Positions 1 to 8,078 are shown, counted from the first letter of the stretch. The stretch: 64,000 nt of DNA from Saliphagus infecundisoli (GCF_020177375.1 NZ_JAIWHV010000001.1:372001-436000); one strand, 5' to 3'. A program made the numbers and translations. Notes: generated by a model not told the origin, from the letters alone.

Positions 1-458
1 TTCCCGAGCATCTCCTTCGAGACGTCGAGTAGCTCCCCGCCCTGGGTCTCACAGAACACCCACATGTCCTCGTAGTGGCCGTCCTCCAAGGCCCGGACGT
101 GGCGCTTGTCGGCCGTGGGATGGGAGAGCCCGTCGTCTTCCTCCTCGGCTTCCGCCTCGTCCTCATCCGCATCCTCCTCGTCTACGTCGGCGTCGATCGC
201 CTCGTCGCCCGCTTCGGCCTCCTCGCCGACGGTTTCCTCGGTGTCCTCGTACTCGCCTTCGGTCTCGGTGTCGCCCTCGAGGCCCTCGCTCTCGTCGCCA
301 TCCAAGACGTCGATCCGTTTTCGGATCGCCTCCTGGGCCGTTTTGCGATCCTTGCCGGCGCGTTCGGCCTCGAGGACCGCGTTCAACTCCTCGACGTCCT
401 CGACGGTGTCGAGTTCGTCCTCGAGTTCGCGTACGGTGTGTTCGTCGGGATCGACCAC
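1..458 (-). CDS. etfA: Electron transfer flavoprotein alpha subunit, N-terminal part (cut by window edge)
   Basis: EtfA pairs with EtfB to carry electrons from acyl-CoA dehydrogenases and similar flavoenzymes to the respiratory chain. Only about the first 152 codons are present; the C-terminal FAD domain lies beyond base 1. I chose the GTG at 458 because an in-frame TGA at 467-465 excludes a longer start. It begins two bases after the etfB stop, so the pair is probably translationally coupled. Residues about 45-105 form a Glu/Asp-rich stretch, after which the ETF fold begins (VFCETQGGELLDVS). This N-terminal extension is longer than in bacterial EtfA; I believe haloarchaeal EtfA proteins commonly have one. 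Confidence 0.88.
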   Translation of the reverse strand, partial: MVDPDEHTVRELEDELDTVEDVEELNAVLEAERAGKDRKTAQEAIRKRIDVLDGDESEGLEGDTETEGEYEDTEETVGEEAEAGDEAIDADVDEEDADEDEAEAEEEDDGLSHPTADKRHVRALEDGHYEDMWVFCETQGGELLDVSKEMLG

Positions 459-460
459 GG

Positions 461-1327
461 TCAGTCACCCCTCGCGGCCGCGAACTCGTTCATCTCCCCG
501 AACAGTTCCTCCATCCCTTCCCCGCCGGGTTCGATCACCGTCGCCTCCCGCTCGGATGGGGCCTTCGGGATCGGATCGACCGAGGAGACGATCGTCGGCG
601 AGCCGTCGAGGCCGATGTACTCGGGATCGAGGTTGAGGTCCTGCTGGTTCCAGGTCGTCATGTGCTCTTCGTACTCCTCGGCGCGTTCTCGTGTCTCGGC
701 CCGGAGCCGTTTGTGGGTGAGCCGGTGGGACGCCTTCCGGTAGGTCGGCGAGAACTCCGGGTCCGCGATGACGACACACGGCAGGGGTGCCTCGACGGTC
801 TCGATCTCGTCTCTGTCGCCCTCGACGAGCCGCTTGGCCCGCAGGCGCCGTTCGTCGGGGTCGATGTCGAGTGCGAGAACGTGGGTGACGATCGGCCACT
901 CGAGTCCCCAACAGGTCTGGGGTCCGGTCTGGCCGGTCTCGCCGTCGGCGGTCTTGAAGCCCGCGAAGACGAGGTCGACGCCGCCGATCTCGTCGGCGTA
1001 CTTCTCGATGCCCGTACAGAGCGTGATCGCCGTCGCCCACGTGTCCGAGGCCGCGAGTTCGCGGTCGGAGAGGAGATAGAGGTCGTCGGCGTACACCTCC
1101 TCCATCGCCTCGCCCAGCACCTCGCCGTAGCCCGGCGGGCCCATGCTCATCCCGCTGACGTGGCCGCCGTGGCGTACCTTCGTCTGGAGGGCGGCCTGGA
1201 GGGCCTTCTCGTCGTTGGGGTTCATCACCGTCGGGGTCTTTCCCCGCTCGAGGTGGCCGTCCTCGTCGAAGGAGACCGCCCCCTCGCTGAAGTCGGGGAC
1301 CCCCTTCGTGAGGACTATCGATCGCAT
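461..1327 (-). CDS. etfB: Electron transfer flavoprotein beta subunit
   Basis: A 288-residue EtfB, the AMP-binding partner of EtfA. Visible family signatures are the N-terminal strand MRSIVLTKGVPDF, the DEKALQAALQ helix, a VFAGFKTADGETGQTGP segment typical of the nucleotide-binding region, and the C-terminal recognition-loop region. The ATG at 1327 was preferred over an upstream in-frame start at 1384 because the protein then begins exactly at the family N-terminus. It is first in an etfB-etfA operon. The 99-base gap to the bactofilin-like gene upstream contains an AT-rich patch (TTCTTAAGA on the minus strand) that could be its promoter. Confidence 0.92.
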   Translation of the reverse strand: MRSIVLTKGVPDFSEGAVSFDEDGHLERGKTPTVMNPNDEKALQAALQTKVRHGGHVSGMSMGPPGYGEVLGEAMEEVYADDLYLLSDRELAASDTWATAITLCTGIEKYADEIGGVDLVFAGFKTADGETGQTGPQTCWGLEWPIVTHVLALDIDPDERRLRAKRLVEGDRDEIETVEAPLPCVVIADPEFSPTYRKASHRLTHKRLRAETRERAEEYEEHMTTWNQQDLNLDPEYIGLDGSPTIVSSVDPIPKAPSEREATVIEPGGEGMEELFGEMNEFAAARGD

Positions 1328-1426
1328 CGGTTCCCCCGTCGATCGCGGCGTGGTATGGTTGTCCGACCCATGGCTATCCCGCACATCGTAACACTGACTC
1401 TTAAGAATAGGGGTGGATAGTGGCGG

Positions 1427-2407
1427 CTACTCGTCGGGCCGATCGCCCGTCGCCATCGTGATCTCGCCGCCGGCTCGCATCGTGCCGTCGACCTCGGCGC
1501 CGGGGCCGAGTTCGAGGTCCGTACAGGAGACGTCGCCGAGGACGCGGCTCTCGGGACCGAGCGTCACTGACCCGTCCTTGGTCGTGAGGTCGCCGTGGAT
1601 CGTGGTTCCTTCGCCGACCGTCACGTCGCCGCGAGCCCGGAGGCTCCCGAAGACGTCGTTTCCCTCGCCGACCGCGATCGACTCCGCGCGGACGTTGCCG
1701 TGGAGCCGACAGTCGTCGCCGATCGTCGCCGGCGCCGAGACCCGCCAGGCCGTGTCGCTGATCGAGGCCCCACCCGGAACCACGAGCGGGTCGCTTCCGC
1801 CGTCGGCCTTCCCTCCGTCCTCTCCGTCGTTTCCCGCGTCGGTGTCGGCCGCGCTCTCGCCGCCCTCGTCCTCGCTTCCCTCGCCGTTCCCGTCATCCCC
1901 GTCATCGTCGTCGGGCCCGCTCTCGCCGCCTGCGAGCCGGGAGAGAAGCGTGTTCGCCGTGTCCTCCTCGCCGACGACGAACAGGTGTTTGAGGTAGGCA
2001 AAGAGAAAGACCATCGTCGGCATCGGGTTCCGGATGACGATCCAGCCGTTGGCCTCGAACCCCTCCTCGACGTCGACGTCGTCGCCGATGTCGAGGTCGC
2101 CCGCGACACGGAGTTCGCCCTCGATATGGGTTCGTTCGCCGACGTAGGCGTCGCCGCCGACGAGGACGTTTTCGGCGACCTCACACCACATGTCCAGCCG
2201 GCAGTCGCCCTCGGCCTCGAGGTCGCCGCCGAACTCGACTCCCTCGCCGGCGAGGACGTCTCCCGCTCGAAGCCCGAGATCGATCGTCGAGCGCGCGCCG
2301 ACGATGGCGTCGCCGTCGGTCGAAAGCGTTCGTTCCCGGGCACGGGTGCCGTCGGGAATCCGTAATTCTTCTAACTGCTCCCTGCTGAACGCCACACCCC
2401 CATCCAC
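1427..2407 (-). CDS. Bactofilin-like (polymer-forming cytoskeletal) protein
   Basis: A 326-residue protein made of short repeated beta-strand turns of the type xVGxxxxIxGDL, at residues about 32-122 and again at 212-322. This is what a right-handed beta-helix of the bactofilin/polymer-forming cytoskeletal family looks like. Between the two halves lie a hydrophobic segment (about 121-155, containing TMVFLFAYLKHLFVVG) and an Asp/Gly/Glu linker (about 165-205). Bactofilins polymerise at membranes in bacteria; an equivalent scaffold role here is inference. It is transcribed away from the DUF5800 gene. The ATG at 2407 gives a full-length frame and no competing start is better supported. Confidence 0.72.
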   Translation of the reverse strand: MDGGVAFSREQLEELRIPDGTRARERTLSTDGDAIVGARSTIDLGLRAGDVLAGEGVEFGGDLEAEGDCRLDMWCEVAENVLVGGDAYVGERTHIEGELRVAGDLDIGDDVDVEEGFEANGWIVIRNPMPTMVFLFAYLKHLFVVGEEDTANTLLSRLAGGESGPDDDDGDDGNGEGSEDEGGESAADTDAGNDGEDGGKADGGSDPLVVPGGASISDTAWRVSAPATIGDDCRLHGNVRAESIAVGEGNDVFGSLRARGDVTVGEGTTIHGDLTTKDGSVTLGPESRVLGDVSCTDLELGPGAEVDGTMRAGGEITMATGDRPDE

Positions 2408-2478
2408 CCAGTCCCGGCTAATAAATCCCGCGAGGCCGATCCCGCGGGCTTTTGGCTACCCACGGTCTACGAGGTGCC

Positions 2479-2676
2479 ATGACGACGCTCGCGTTCGATG
2501 ACGAGGGAGTCGACGTGGTCTACGAGGGCACCGAGTTCCGCCTCGAGAAGGTCCTGATCGAGGAGGCCGTAGAGAAGTCCTACTACGACGTCACTGACCA
2601 CGAGGTCCTCCAGATGGTCGCAGAACACCCCGACCTCGAGGGCGAACCCCGGCGGATCGGCGACATCCTCGATTAG
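2479..2676 (+). CDS. DUF5800 family small protein
   Basis: A 65-residue acidic protein matching what I know of haloarchaeal DUF5800 (FRLEKVLIEEA, VTDHEVLQMV, RRIGDIL near the C-terminus). The function is unknown. I chose the ATG at 2479 because the family begins MTTLAF; the in-frame ATG at 2452 adds nine atypical residues. Its TAG overlaps by three bases the stop of the convergent HNH-like gene. The gap to the divergent bactofilin gene holds a TAATAAAT patch suitable as a shared promoter region. Confidence 0.8.
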   Translation: MTTLAFDDEGVDVVYEGTEFRLEKVLIEEAVEKSYYDVTDHEVLQMVAEHPDLEGEPRRIGDILD

Positions 2677-3287
2677 TCGGAGTCGTAGCGTTCGGCGGCG
2701 GTCGAGAACTCCCCTTCGGCCATCTCCTTTCCCCGGCGCTCCTCCCGGGCGGCGACGGCCTCGGTCGGCGGCGAGGCGTCGTCGTCGATCCGGGCCCACG
2801 AGCCGTGGACCTTCGCGTGACACCATCGACAGAGCGAGACCGTGATCTCGTGGGAGGGGTCGTCGGTCCCGTCGTCGCCGTTTCCGTCCGTAGCGTCCGC
2901 GTTGGTTCCGCCGCTCCCGCTGCGGGCGTATGAGAGGTGGTGTTCTTCCAGCAGCGGCCGCTCCTCGGAGAGCCCGGCCGGCCGCTCCGCCAAGCCACAC
3001 CGAGCACACTCCCGGTCGTCGGCCCGAAAGCGGTAGTGAGGGCAGTCGGCCCACCGGGGCTCCTCGCCAGCGGCCTCCGCGTCGGCGGCGACCGGGCAGG
3101 CGTACCCCTCGCGTGCGCGCTCCCGGGCGAACTCGGGGTCGGCCTCGGCGTGCTCGATGGCGTACCGACACCGGCCCTCGCCCGTGAGGTGGTCACAGAC
3201 CCCGGCGTGGTCGTAGGGGTCGTCGACGCCGACGGCGGTCCCCCGGGGCGTCTTCTCCATCGGGTTTTCGAACGGGGTCCCGGACAT
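2673..3287 (-). CDS. HNH-nuclease-like zinc-binding protein
   Basis: A 204-residue protein with cysteine clusters at its N-terminus (GVCDHL...GRCRYA) and an HNH-like core in the middle: CARC, then LEEHHLSY, then SLCRWCHAKVHG. The paired CxxC motifs with HH and H-x3-H fit a zinc-stabilised beta-beta-alpha metal fold. Between the halves is a low-complexity Gly/Asn/Asp loop. Nuclease activity is inferred only; a structural or recognition role is also possible. The gene is divergent from the DUF192 gene, with a 53-base gap. Confidence 0.68.
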   Translation of the reverse strand: MSGTPFENPMEKTPRGTAVGVDDPYDHAGVCDHLTGEGRCRYAIEHAEADPEFARERAREGYACPVAADAEAAGEEPRWADCPHYRFRADDRECARCGLAERPAGLSEERPLLEEHHLSYARSGSGGTNADATDGNGDDGTDDPSHEITVSLCRWCHAKVHGSWARIDDDASPPTEAVAAREERRGKEMAEGEFSTAAERYDSD

Positions 3288-3340
3288 TGAATCCTCCGCC
3301 CCACCGAGAGCTTTTTGTCCCGACTCCGGGAGGTCCGCCC

Positions 3341-3745
3341 GTGGAACTCGTACGCGAACCCGAGAACGGGAACGAAGACCGGACGGTGGTCGCGAGCCGC
3401 GTCGAGTTCGCGGACTCCCCGCTCGAACGGGCGAGGGGGCTGATGTTCCGGTCGGTCCCCGCCGACTACGCGCTGGTCTTCGACTTCCCGGAGGTCCGCC
3501 GGCGCGGGATCCATACCCTCTTCGTCCCCGACACGATCGGCGTCTGCTGGCTCGTAGCGGGGAGCGTCGAGCGCATCGAGCGGATGCGCCCCTTCCGCGG
3601 GTTCGGGTTCGCCCGCGCGGACAGGGTGGTCGAACTCCCCGCTGGCGGCGCCGACGGGCTCTCGGTCGGGGATCGACTCGTCCTCGAGGATCGGGCGGAC
3701 GACGGTCCAGGGGCCGGCAGATGTTTCGACAACCGGCAGGGTTAA
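3341..3745 (+). CDS. DUF192 family protein
   Basis: A 134-residue DUF192 protein: SPLERARGLMFR, the central GIHTLFVPDTIGVCWL strand pair, and a closing VVELPAG...LSVGDRLVL. Family members are small beta-rich proteins, often secreted or membrane-linked, of unknown function. I see no signal peptide here. The start is the GTG at 3341, set by a strong Shine-Dalgarno sequence (GGGAGGTC at 3328-3335) at the right distance; no ATG lies nearby in frame. Confidence 0.85.
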   Translation: MELVREPENGNEDRTVVASRVEFADSPLERARGLMFRSVPADYALVFDFPEVRRRGIHTLFVPDTIGVCWLVAGSVERIERMRPFRGFGFARADRVVELPAGGADGLSVGDRLVLEDRADDGPGAGRCFDNRQG

Positions 3746-3774
3746 GCGAGGGCCGACCCAGGTTGAGGGTAGAC

Positions 3775-3846
3775 ATGGCACGAGAGCCCATGGAGGATAG
3801 AGGAAGTCGCCACACGGCGGCTGGCCGCGAAATTCGCGGGCAGTAG
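3775..3846 (+). other. Possible 23-codon leader ORF ahead of the citramalate synthase
   Basis: An ATG at 3775 opens a 23-residue frame ending in TAG at 3844-3846, 19 bases before the next gene. A GTTAAG box at 3741-3746 lies about 30 bases before this ATG, which would suit a leaderless transcript. The frame is poor in Leu, Ile and Val codons and uses AGA and AGT, unlike real genes here, so it may be an untranslated leader. A small perfect stem (3825-3830 with 3834-3839, three-base loop) sits near its end. Evidence for translation is weak. Confidence 0.25.
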
Positions 3847-3865
3847 GAGCAGGGACGATTCTTCA

Positions 3866-5386
3866 ATGTTCGGCGCACACGCGATCGACGACGACCGGCA
3901 GGTATCGCTTCTGGACACGACCCTTCGGGACGGCGAGCAGGCCCCCGGAATCTCGCTTTCGCCCGACGAAAAGGCCGAGATCGCGCGCGAACTCGACCGG
4001 GCGGGCGTCCCCGTCATCGAGGCCGGCAGTGCCTGTACCGGCCCCGGCGAGCGCCGGACGATCTCACGGGTCACGGACCTCGACCTCGACGCTCGAGTCA
4101 CCAGCTTCTGCCGGGGAATCCGGAACGACGTCGACCTCGCCGTCGACTGTGGCGTCGACGGGATCCACCTCGTCGTCCCCGCGAGCGACCGCCACGTCGA
4201 GGGGAAGGTCGGAAGCACCCGCGGGGACGTCCGGGAGACGACCGCCGATCTCGTCGCCTATGCGAAGGCGGAGGGCCTCTGGGTCGAGGTCATCGGCGAG
4301 GACGGCTCCCGGGCCGACCTCGACTATCTCGAGGAGCTGATGGCGACCGCGCTCGAGGCGGGCGCCGACCGGGTCTGTTTCGCCGACACCGTCGGCCACA
4401 CCGGTCCCGAACGCACCCACGAGGCCGTTTCCCGGCTGTCGGAGTTGGGGCCCGTGAGTGCCCACACCCACGACGACCTCGGGCTGGGGGTCACGAACGC
4501 GCTCGCGGCGATCGCGGCGGGGGCGGACCTCGTCCACTGCACCGTAAACGGGGTCGGCGAGCGCGCGGGCAACGTCGCCCTGGAGGAGGTCGCGATCGCG
4601 CTCTCGCACGTCTACGGGATCGAGACGGTCGAGCTCGAGCGGCTGTACGACCTCGCACAGCTGGTCTCCCGAACCACGGGGGTCCCGCTGCCCCCGAACA
4701 AGGCCGTCGTCGGCGAGAACGCCTTCACCCACGAGAGCGGGATCCACACCGACGGCACGCTGAAGGACGAGGCGATGTACGAGCCCTACCCGCCCGAAAC
4801 CGTCGGCCGGGAGCGCCGGCTCGCGCTCGGGAAACACGCCGGACGGGCCGGCGTTCGGGCGGCGCTAGACGAACACGACGTCGCCGCGAGCGACGGGGAG
4901 GTCGGCGAGATCGCCGATCGCGTGACGGAACTGGGCGACCGTGGCCGGCGGGTCACCGACGCGGACCTGCTGGCGGTCGCCGAGGACGTCACCGGCGGCG
5001 ACCGCGAGCGCACCGTCGAACTGCTCGACCTCTCGGCGACCAGCGGCGGCCCCGTCCCGACCGCGAGCGTCCGTCTGGACGTCGCCGGCGAGGAGCGAGT
5101 CGCAAGCGGCACCGGCTCGGGCCCCGTAGACGCCGCCGTCGCCGCCGTCAGGGAGGCGCTGGGTCCGGCGGGCGACGCCGAACTCGAGTCCTACCACGTC
5201 GACGCCGTCACCGGCGGTACCGACGCCGTCGTCACCGTCGAGGTCACCATGGGCCGGGACGACCGCTCGGTGAGCGTCGCCAGAAGCGAGGCCGATATCA
5301 CTCGCGCGAGCGTCGTCGCGATGGTTGACGCGCTGGACCGACTCCTCGAGACCGAAGGGGAGACTCCGGCGGTCGCCGACGACTGA
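3866..5386 (+). CDS. cimA: (R)-citramalate / 2-isopropylmalate synthase family enzyme
   Basis: A 506-residue DRE-TIM metallolyase. LLDTTLRDGEQ at residues 15-25 carries the catalytic Arg and metal-binding Asp; the HTHDD motif has metal ligands His200 and His202; GENAFTHESGIHTDG follows. Residues about 380-495 form the C-terminal regulatory LeuA dimer domain. Such enzymes condense acetyl-CoA with pyruvate (isoleucine route) or 2-oxoisovalerate (leucine route); motifs alone cannot separate them. The citramalate call is tentative and rests mainly on the absence of leuB/leuC/leuD or ilv genes nearby. The ATG at 3866 is closest to the conserved N-terminus. Confidence 0.85.
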   Translation: MFGAHAIDDDRQVSLLDTTLRDGEQAPGISLSPDEKAEIARELDRAGVPVIEAGSACTGPGERRTISRVTDLDLDARVTSFCRGIRNDVDLAVDCGVDGIHLVVPASDRHVEGKVGSTRGDVRETTADLVAYAKAEGLWVEVIGEDGSRADLDYLEELMATALEAGADRVCFADTVGHTGPERTHEAVSRLSELGPVSAHTHDDLGLGVTNALAAIAAGADLVHCTVNGVGERAGNVALEEVAIALSHVYGIETVELERLYDLAQLVSRTTGVPLPPNKAVVGENAFTHESGIHTDGTLKDEAMYEPYPPETVGRERRLALGKHAGRAGVRAALDEHDVAASDGEVGEIADRVTELGDRGRRVTDADLLAVAEDVTGGDRERTVELLDLSATSGGPVPTASVRLDVAGEERVASGTGSGPVDAAVAAVREALGPAGDAELESYHVDAVTGGTDAVVTVEVTMGRDDRSVSVARSEADITRASVVAMVDALDRLLETEGETPAVADD

Positions 5387-5467
5387 TAGGGTCGGAGACG
5401 AGTCATTGCACCGTCGGTCGGAGTACGTCGTCGCGACCGAACGGTAAATCGTCGTCTCCGACCCTAT
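5386..5467. terminator. Long inverted repeat between convergent genes
   Basis: Arms 5386-5401 and 5452-5467 are perfect 16-base inverted copies (ATAGGGTCGGAGACGA). Inside, 5410-5420 and 5435-5446 form a second, one-bulge pairing (ACCGTCGGTCG against CGACCGAACGGT). The element begins on the last base of the synthase stop codon and ends 21 bases before the stop of the convergent DUF2061 gene. It could therefore act on transcripts from both sides. Neither side has a strong T tract, so terminator is an inference; a small palindromic repeat element is the alternative. Confidence 0.6.
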
Positions 5468-5487
5468 GACACGGGGCCACTCCGCTC

Positions 5488-5727
5488 TCAGTCCGCGGCC
5501 ACTCCCCAGGCGATGTGGTCCCAGACGCGCTCGTAGCCGTAGTAGGTGAAGGTCTTGGCGACGTTCGTGACGAGGCCGATGCTGACCGCGTCGGCCGTGT
5601 TCCCGGTGACGAAGAGGGCGACGCCGATCGTGATGAGGACCATGAACAGCCGGTAGCAGAGGGTCTTGACGATCGCACGCCGGCGCCGCTGGAACGGCCG
5701 CCACGTGACGAGCTCTCGAAGCGACAT
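5488..5727 (-). CDS. DUF2061 family membrane protein
   Basis: A 79-residue membrane protein of the DUF2061 family: the VKTLCYRLFMVLITIGVALFVTG first helix, a second hydrophobic segment (AVSIGLVTNVAKTFTYYGYERVW), and a basic N-terminus (RPFQRRRR) that should stay cytoplasmic. Family function is unknown. It converges with the synthase across the long inverted repeat. The ATG at 5727 gives the standard length. Confidence 0.85.
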   Translation of the reverse strand: MSLRELVTWRPFQRRRRAIVKTLCYRLFMVLITIGVALFVTGNTADAVSIGLVTNVAKTFTYYGYERVWDHIAWGVAAD

Positions 5728-5787
5728 CGATACTGGCTACGCTCGGCGACGAACGTAAACGTATTCCTCGACCCCGTGGGGAGGAGT

Positions 5788-6636
5788 CTAGCCGGGCTCC
5801 CGGCGACGTCGGGCCGAGGGCCCGGACCGAGCGGCCAGCCCCCGCCAGGCGATCCAGACGAGCCAGGAGAGCGCGAAGCCCGCGAGCAGGCCGACGAAGT
5901 GGGGCTCGATCCCGACCACGCCCCGCCGTGGCGGGAAGAGGTCGCTCGCCGCGCCCAGGAAGGTCGCGAGGGCGGTCATCGAGAGGGCGACCTCGAGGAC
6001 GGGCCGACGTCGGTACGACCGGACGAGAACCCCTGTGCCGTAGGCGAGTGCGGCCGCTCCGAGGAGGGTGGCGACCGCGGCAGGTACCCGGGGAGCGTCG
6101 TACCGGATCGCGGGGACCGCGAGCGCGACCGAGAACAGCGCCGGGGCCGCCAGTTCCGGCGGGAGCGGTCCCGCCAGGCGGTCGGCCTGGTGGACGGCGA
6201 CCGCGACGGCGAGCAGGCCGACGAGCCCGGCGGTCACCAGGGAAAAGCCCGCGCCGCGATAGCTGCCGATCGCCGCCGAGGCGGTCCGGGCGAGCAGCGG
6301 TTCCATGACGACCGCCGCGATCGGCGGGACGACCAGAAAGAGGACGGCGACGGAGGCGTAGTAGAGCCGCCGGCGGGGCGCGAGCAGGCAGAGCGCGAGC
6401 AGCGAGACCAGGAGATAGCCGGCGACGTTGCCCGCGAGGTGGACGGCGTTGGCGTGGCCCAGCAGGGAGAGGTAGGCCTCCCGGGGCCCGCTCGTGGCGG
6501 GCCGGAACAGGAACTCGGTGTAGGGGATCGGCGCGAGGTAGACCCCGATCAGGACGGCGGCGACGGCGGCGTGGACCGCGAGGTCCCCCGGATGGAGGCG
6601 GGCCCGGAGGAACGGTCGGACGCGGGGATCGCTCAC
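5788..6636 (-). CDS. Rhomboid-like intramembrane protease
   Basis: A 282-residue protein with about seven hydrophobic segments. HANAVHLAGNVAGYLL resembles the rhomboid H-x-x-x-N helix. RGAGFSLVTAGLVG fits the GxSx serine motif in a diverged form, and EPHFVGLLAGFALSW supplies the His of the dyad. The enzyme would cleave transmembrane substrates within the membrane. The GTG at 6636 starts just before the first charged segment (SDPRVRPFL). A basic C-tail follows the last helix. The diverged serine motif leaves some doubt about catalysis. It lies 53 bases downstream of the UbiA gene and may share its transcript. Confidence 0.7.
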   Translation of the reverse strand: MSDPRVRPFLRARLHPGDLAVHAAVAAVLIGVYLAPIPYTEFLFRPATSGPREAYLSLLGHANAVHLAGNVAGYLLVSLLALCLLAPRRRLYYASVAVLFLVVPPIAAVVMEPLLARTASAAIGSYRGAGFSLVTAGLVGLLAVAVAVHQADRLAGPLPPELAAPALFSVALAVPAIRYDAPRVPAAVATLLGAAALAYGTGVLVRSYRRRPVLEVALSMTALATFLGAASDLFPPRRGVVGIEPHFVGLLAGFALSWLVWIAWRGLAARSGPSARRRREPG

Positions 6637-6689
6637 CGGATGTGGTCCGCAACCCCGACGTATTACCCTGTCGGCGCGAGCGCCGCCGG

Positions 6690-7550
6690 TCAGCCGAGCG
6701 TGGCGAGGGGCTCGAACCGGACCGCGGCGACGAGGACGGCGAGGAAGACGTACGATCCCCGCACTAACAGCATCGTCGCGATCTCGGGGTCGGCCCGGCG
6801 GGCGATCGCGGCGACGGCCCCGAAGGCGGCCGCGGCCAGCGCCGCCGTCGGCGGGAAGAGCTCGAGCGCGGCGCCCGCGACGACCGCGAGCAGCGCCGCG
6901 GCCATCAACCCGTAAGCGACCGCGTACGCCCGCGAGGGGCCGAGGGCGACCGCGACGGTTCGCTTTCGGATCGAGCGGTCGTAGTCGTAGTCCTGGGCGT
7001 CGTCGATCACCTTGATCCCCGAGAGGAGCACGAGGAAGACGACGGCGAACGCGAGGGCGAGCGGACTCACGGTTCCTGCCTGGACGGCAACGCCCCCCAG
7101 TATGGAGAGGGCGATCCCGAGGGGGTAGCCCGTCGTCGTCGTCAGCGGGTTGGTGTCGAGTTGGGGCGCGTGGAGGTAGCCGATCGCCCACGTCGGAAGC
7201 GTGAGCGCGACGGCGAGCGGGGTCGCGAGGGCCCACAGCGCGAGCACGCAGCCCGAAAAGAGCGCGGTCGAGCCCGCGAGACCGACCCGACAGCCCCGCG
7301 CCGTAAGGGGATGGCTCTCGTCCTCGCCGCGGCCGTAGAAATCGACGTAGCCGTCCTTCACGTGGGCGGTGTAGACCGCCGCAAAGATCGCGACGGCGTG
7401 GACGGCCGCCGCGAGGGGATCGATCCCGTCGGCGAGGACGGCGCCGAACAGGGAGGCGGCGATCGGCGGCGTCATGAAGACGGGGTGGACCTGCGAGGCG
7501 TACGCCCGCAGGGTTGCCCCCTTCCCGGACCCGCCGGTCGCGAGTGCCAT
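6690..7550 (-). CDS. UbiA superfamily prenyltransferase
   Basis: A 286-residue integral membrane protein with about eight helices and the two Asp-rich motifs of the UbiA superfamily. The first, KDGYVDFYGRGED, is a variant. The second, KVIDDAQDYDYD, is canonical for magnesium-diphosphate binding. Such enzymes attach isoprenoid chains to quinone precursors or to lipid intermediates; the acceptor cannot be told from sequence. The ATG at 7550 is supported by a TATA-like GTATAATA box 23-30 bases upstream, so translation is probably leaderless. Confidence 0.82.
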   Translation of the reverse strand: MALATGGSGKGATLRAYASQVHPVFMTPPIAASLFGAVLADGIDPLAAAVHAVAIFAAVYTAHVKDGYVDFYGRGEDESHPLTARGCRVGLAGSTALFSGCVLALWALATPLAVALTLPTWAIGYLHAPQLDTNPLTTTTGYPLGIALSILGGVAVQAGTVSPLALAFAVVFLVLLSGIKVIDDAQDYDYDRSIRKRTVAVALGPSRAYAVAYGLMAAALLAVVAGAALELFPPTAALAAAAFGAVAAIARRADPEIATMLLVRGSYVFLAVLVAAVRFEPLATLG

Positions 7551-7572
7551 ACCCCTCGTTCCACGGTCGGGC

Positions 7573-7580
7573 GTATAATA
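7573..7580 (-). promoter_or_regulatory. TATA-like box of the UbiA gene
   Basis: GTATAATA on the plus strand (TATTATAC on the minus strand) is centred 26-27 bases before the ATG at 7550, the spacing expected for leaderless haloarchaeal transcripts. Confidence 0.6.
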
Positions 7581-7641
7581 CCGCGGCCTACTTCGCACCT
7601 TCCGGCCCAACCGTAACGGGTCTTGACGCCGAACCCCGACC

Positions 7642-7938
7642 ATGGTCCCCGACCACGACGACGGTGGCGACTCCCTCGAACTCCGGCTCAACGGACTGTA
7701 CGCCGCCCTCGAGGCCACGAGCGAACTGCCGATCGACCGGGAGGCCAACCGCTGGCTCGGCGAGGCCGAGGCGGTCGCCCGCGACGCCGCGATGAACGAT
7801 CTGGAGACGACGGTCGCCCGCGAGCGGGTCCGGGAGGTCGATCGGCTGCTCTCCGAGGTCGGCGAGGTGGATTCCGAGCGGGCACGCGAACGCGTCGCGG
7901 AGGCGAAGCGGCTCTGTGGGGAGATCCTCGAGGGATGA
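7642..7938 (+). CDS. Conserved haloarchaeal helical protein, unknown function
   Basis: A 98-residue acidic, almost entirely helical protein: LRLNGLYAALEATSELP, then ANRWLGEAEAVARDA, then a charged heptad-like stretch (RERVREVDRLLSEVGEV...RERVAEAKRLCGEIL) suggesting a small helical bundle or dimeric coiled coil. I recognise the pattern from haloarchaeal genomes but know no function. It is divergent from the UbiA gene, with 91 bases between the two starts. GC-rich codon choice supports it as a real gene. Confidence 0.7.
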   Translation: MVPDHDDGGDSLELRLNGLYAALEATSELPIDREANRWLGEAEAVARDAAMNDLETTVARERVREVDRLLSEVGEVDSERARERVAEAKRLCGEILEG

Positions 7939-8078
7939 GGTTCGTGAGTCGCCGAGCGACTGCGCTGGATACGCCTGCAAAACACCCTCCGGTGGATCGT
8001 ATCGAGACGTCATCACCTCAGGGGTCGATAAATCCGTCCCGTAAACTTAACTTCCAGTAAATTGATGACTCGGCAACC

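Noticed and set aside
5515-6915. Long open frame on the plus strand over the DUF2061, rhomboid and UbiA genes
   Set aside because: It is antisense to three recognisable genes and its translation is a low-complexity Arg/Gly/Glu sequence typical of GC-rich shadow frames.
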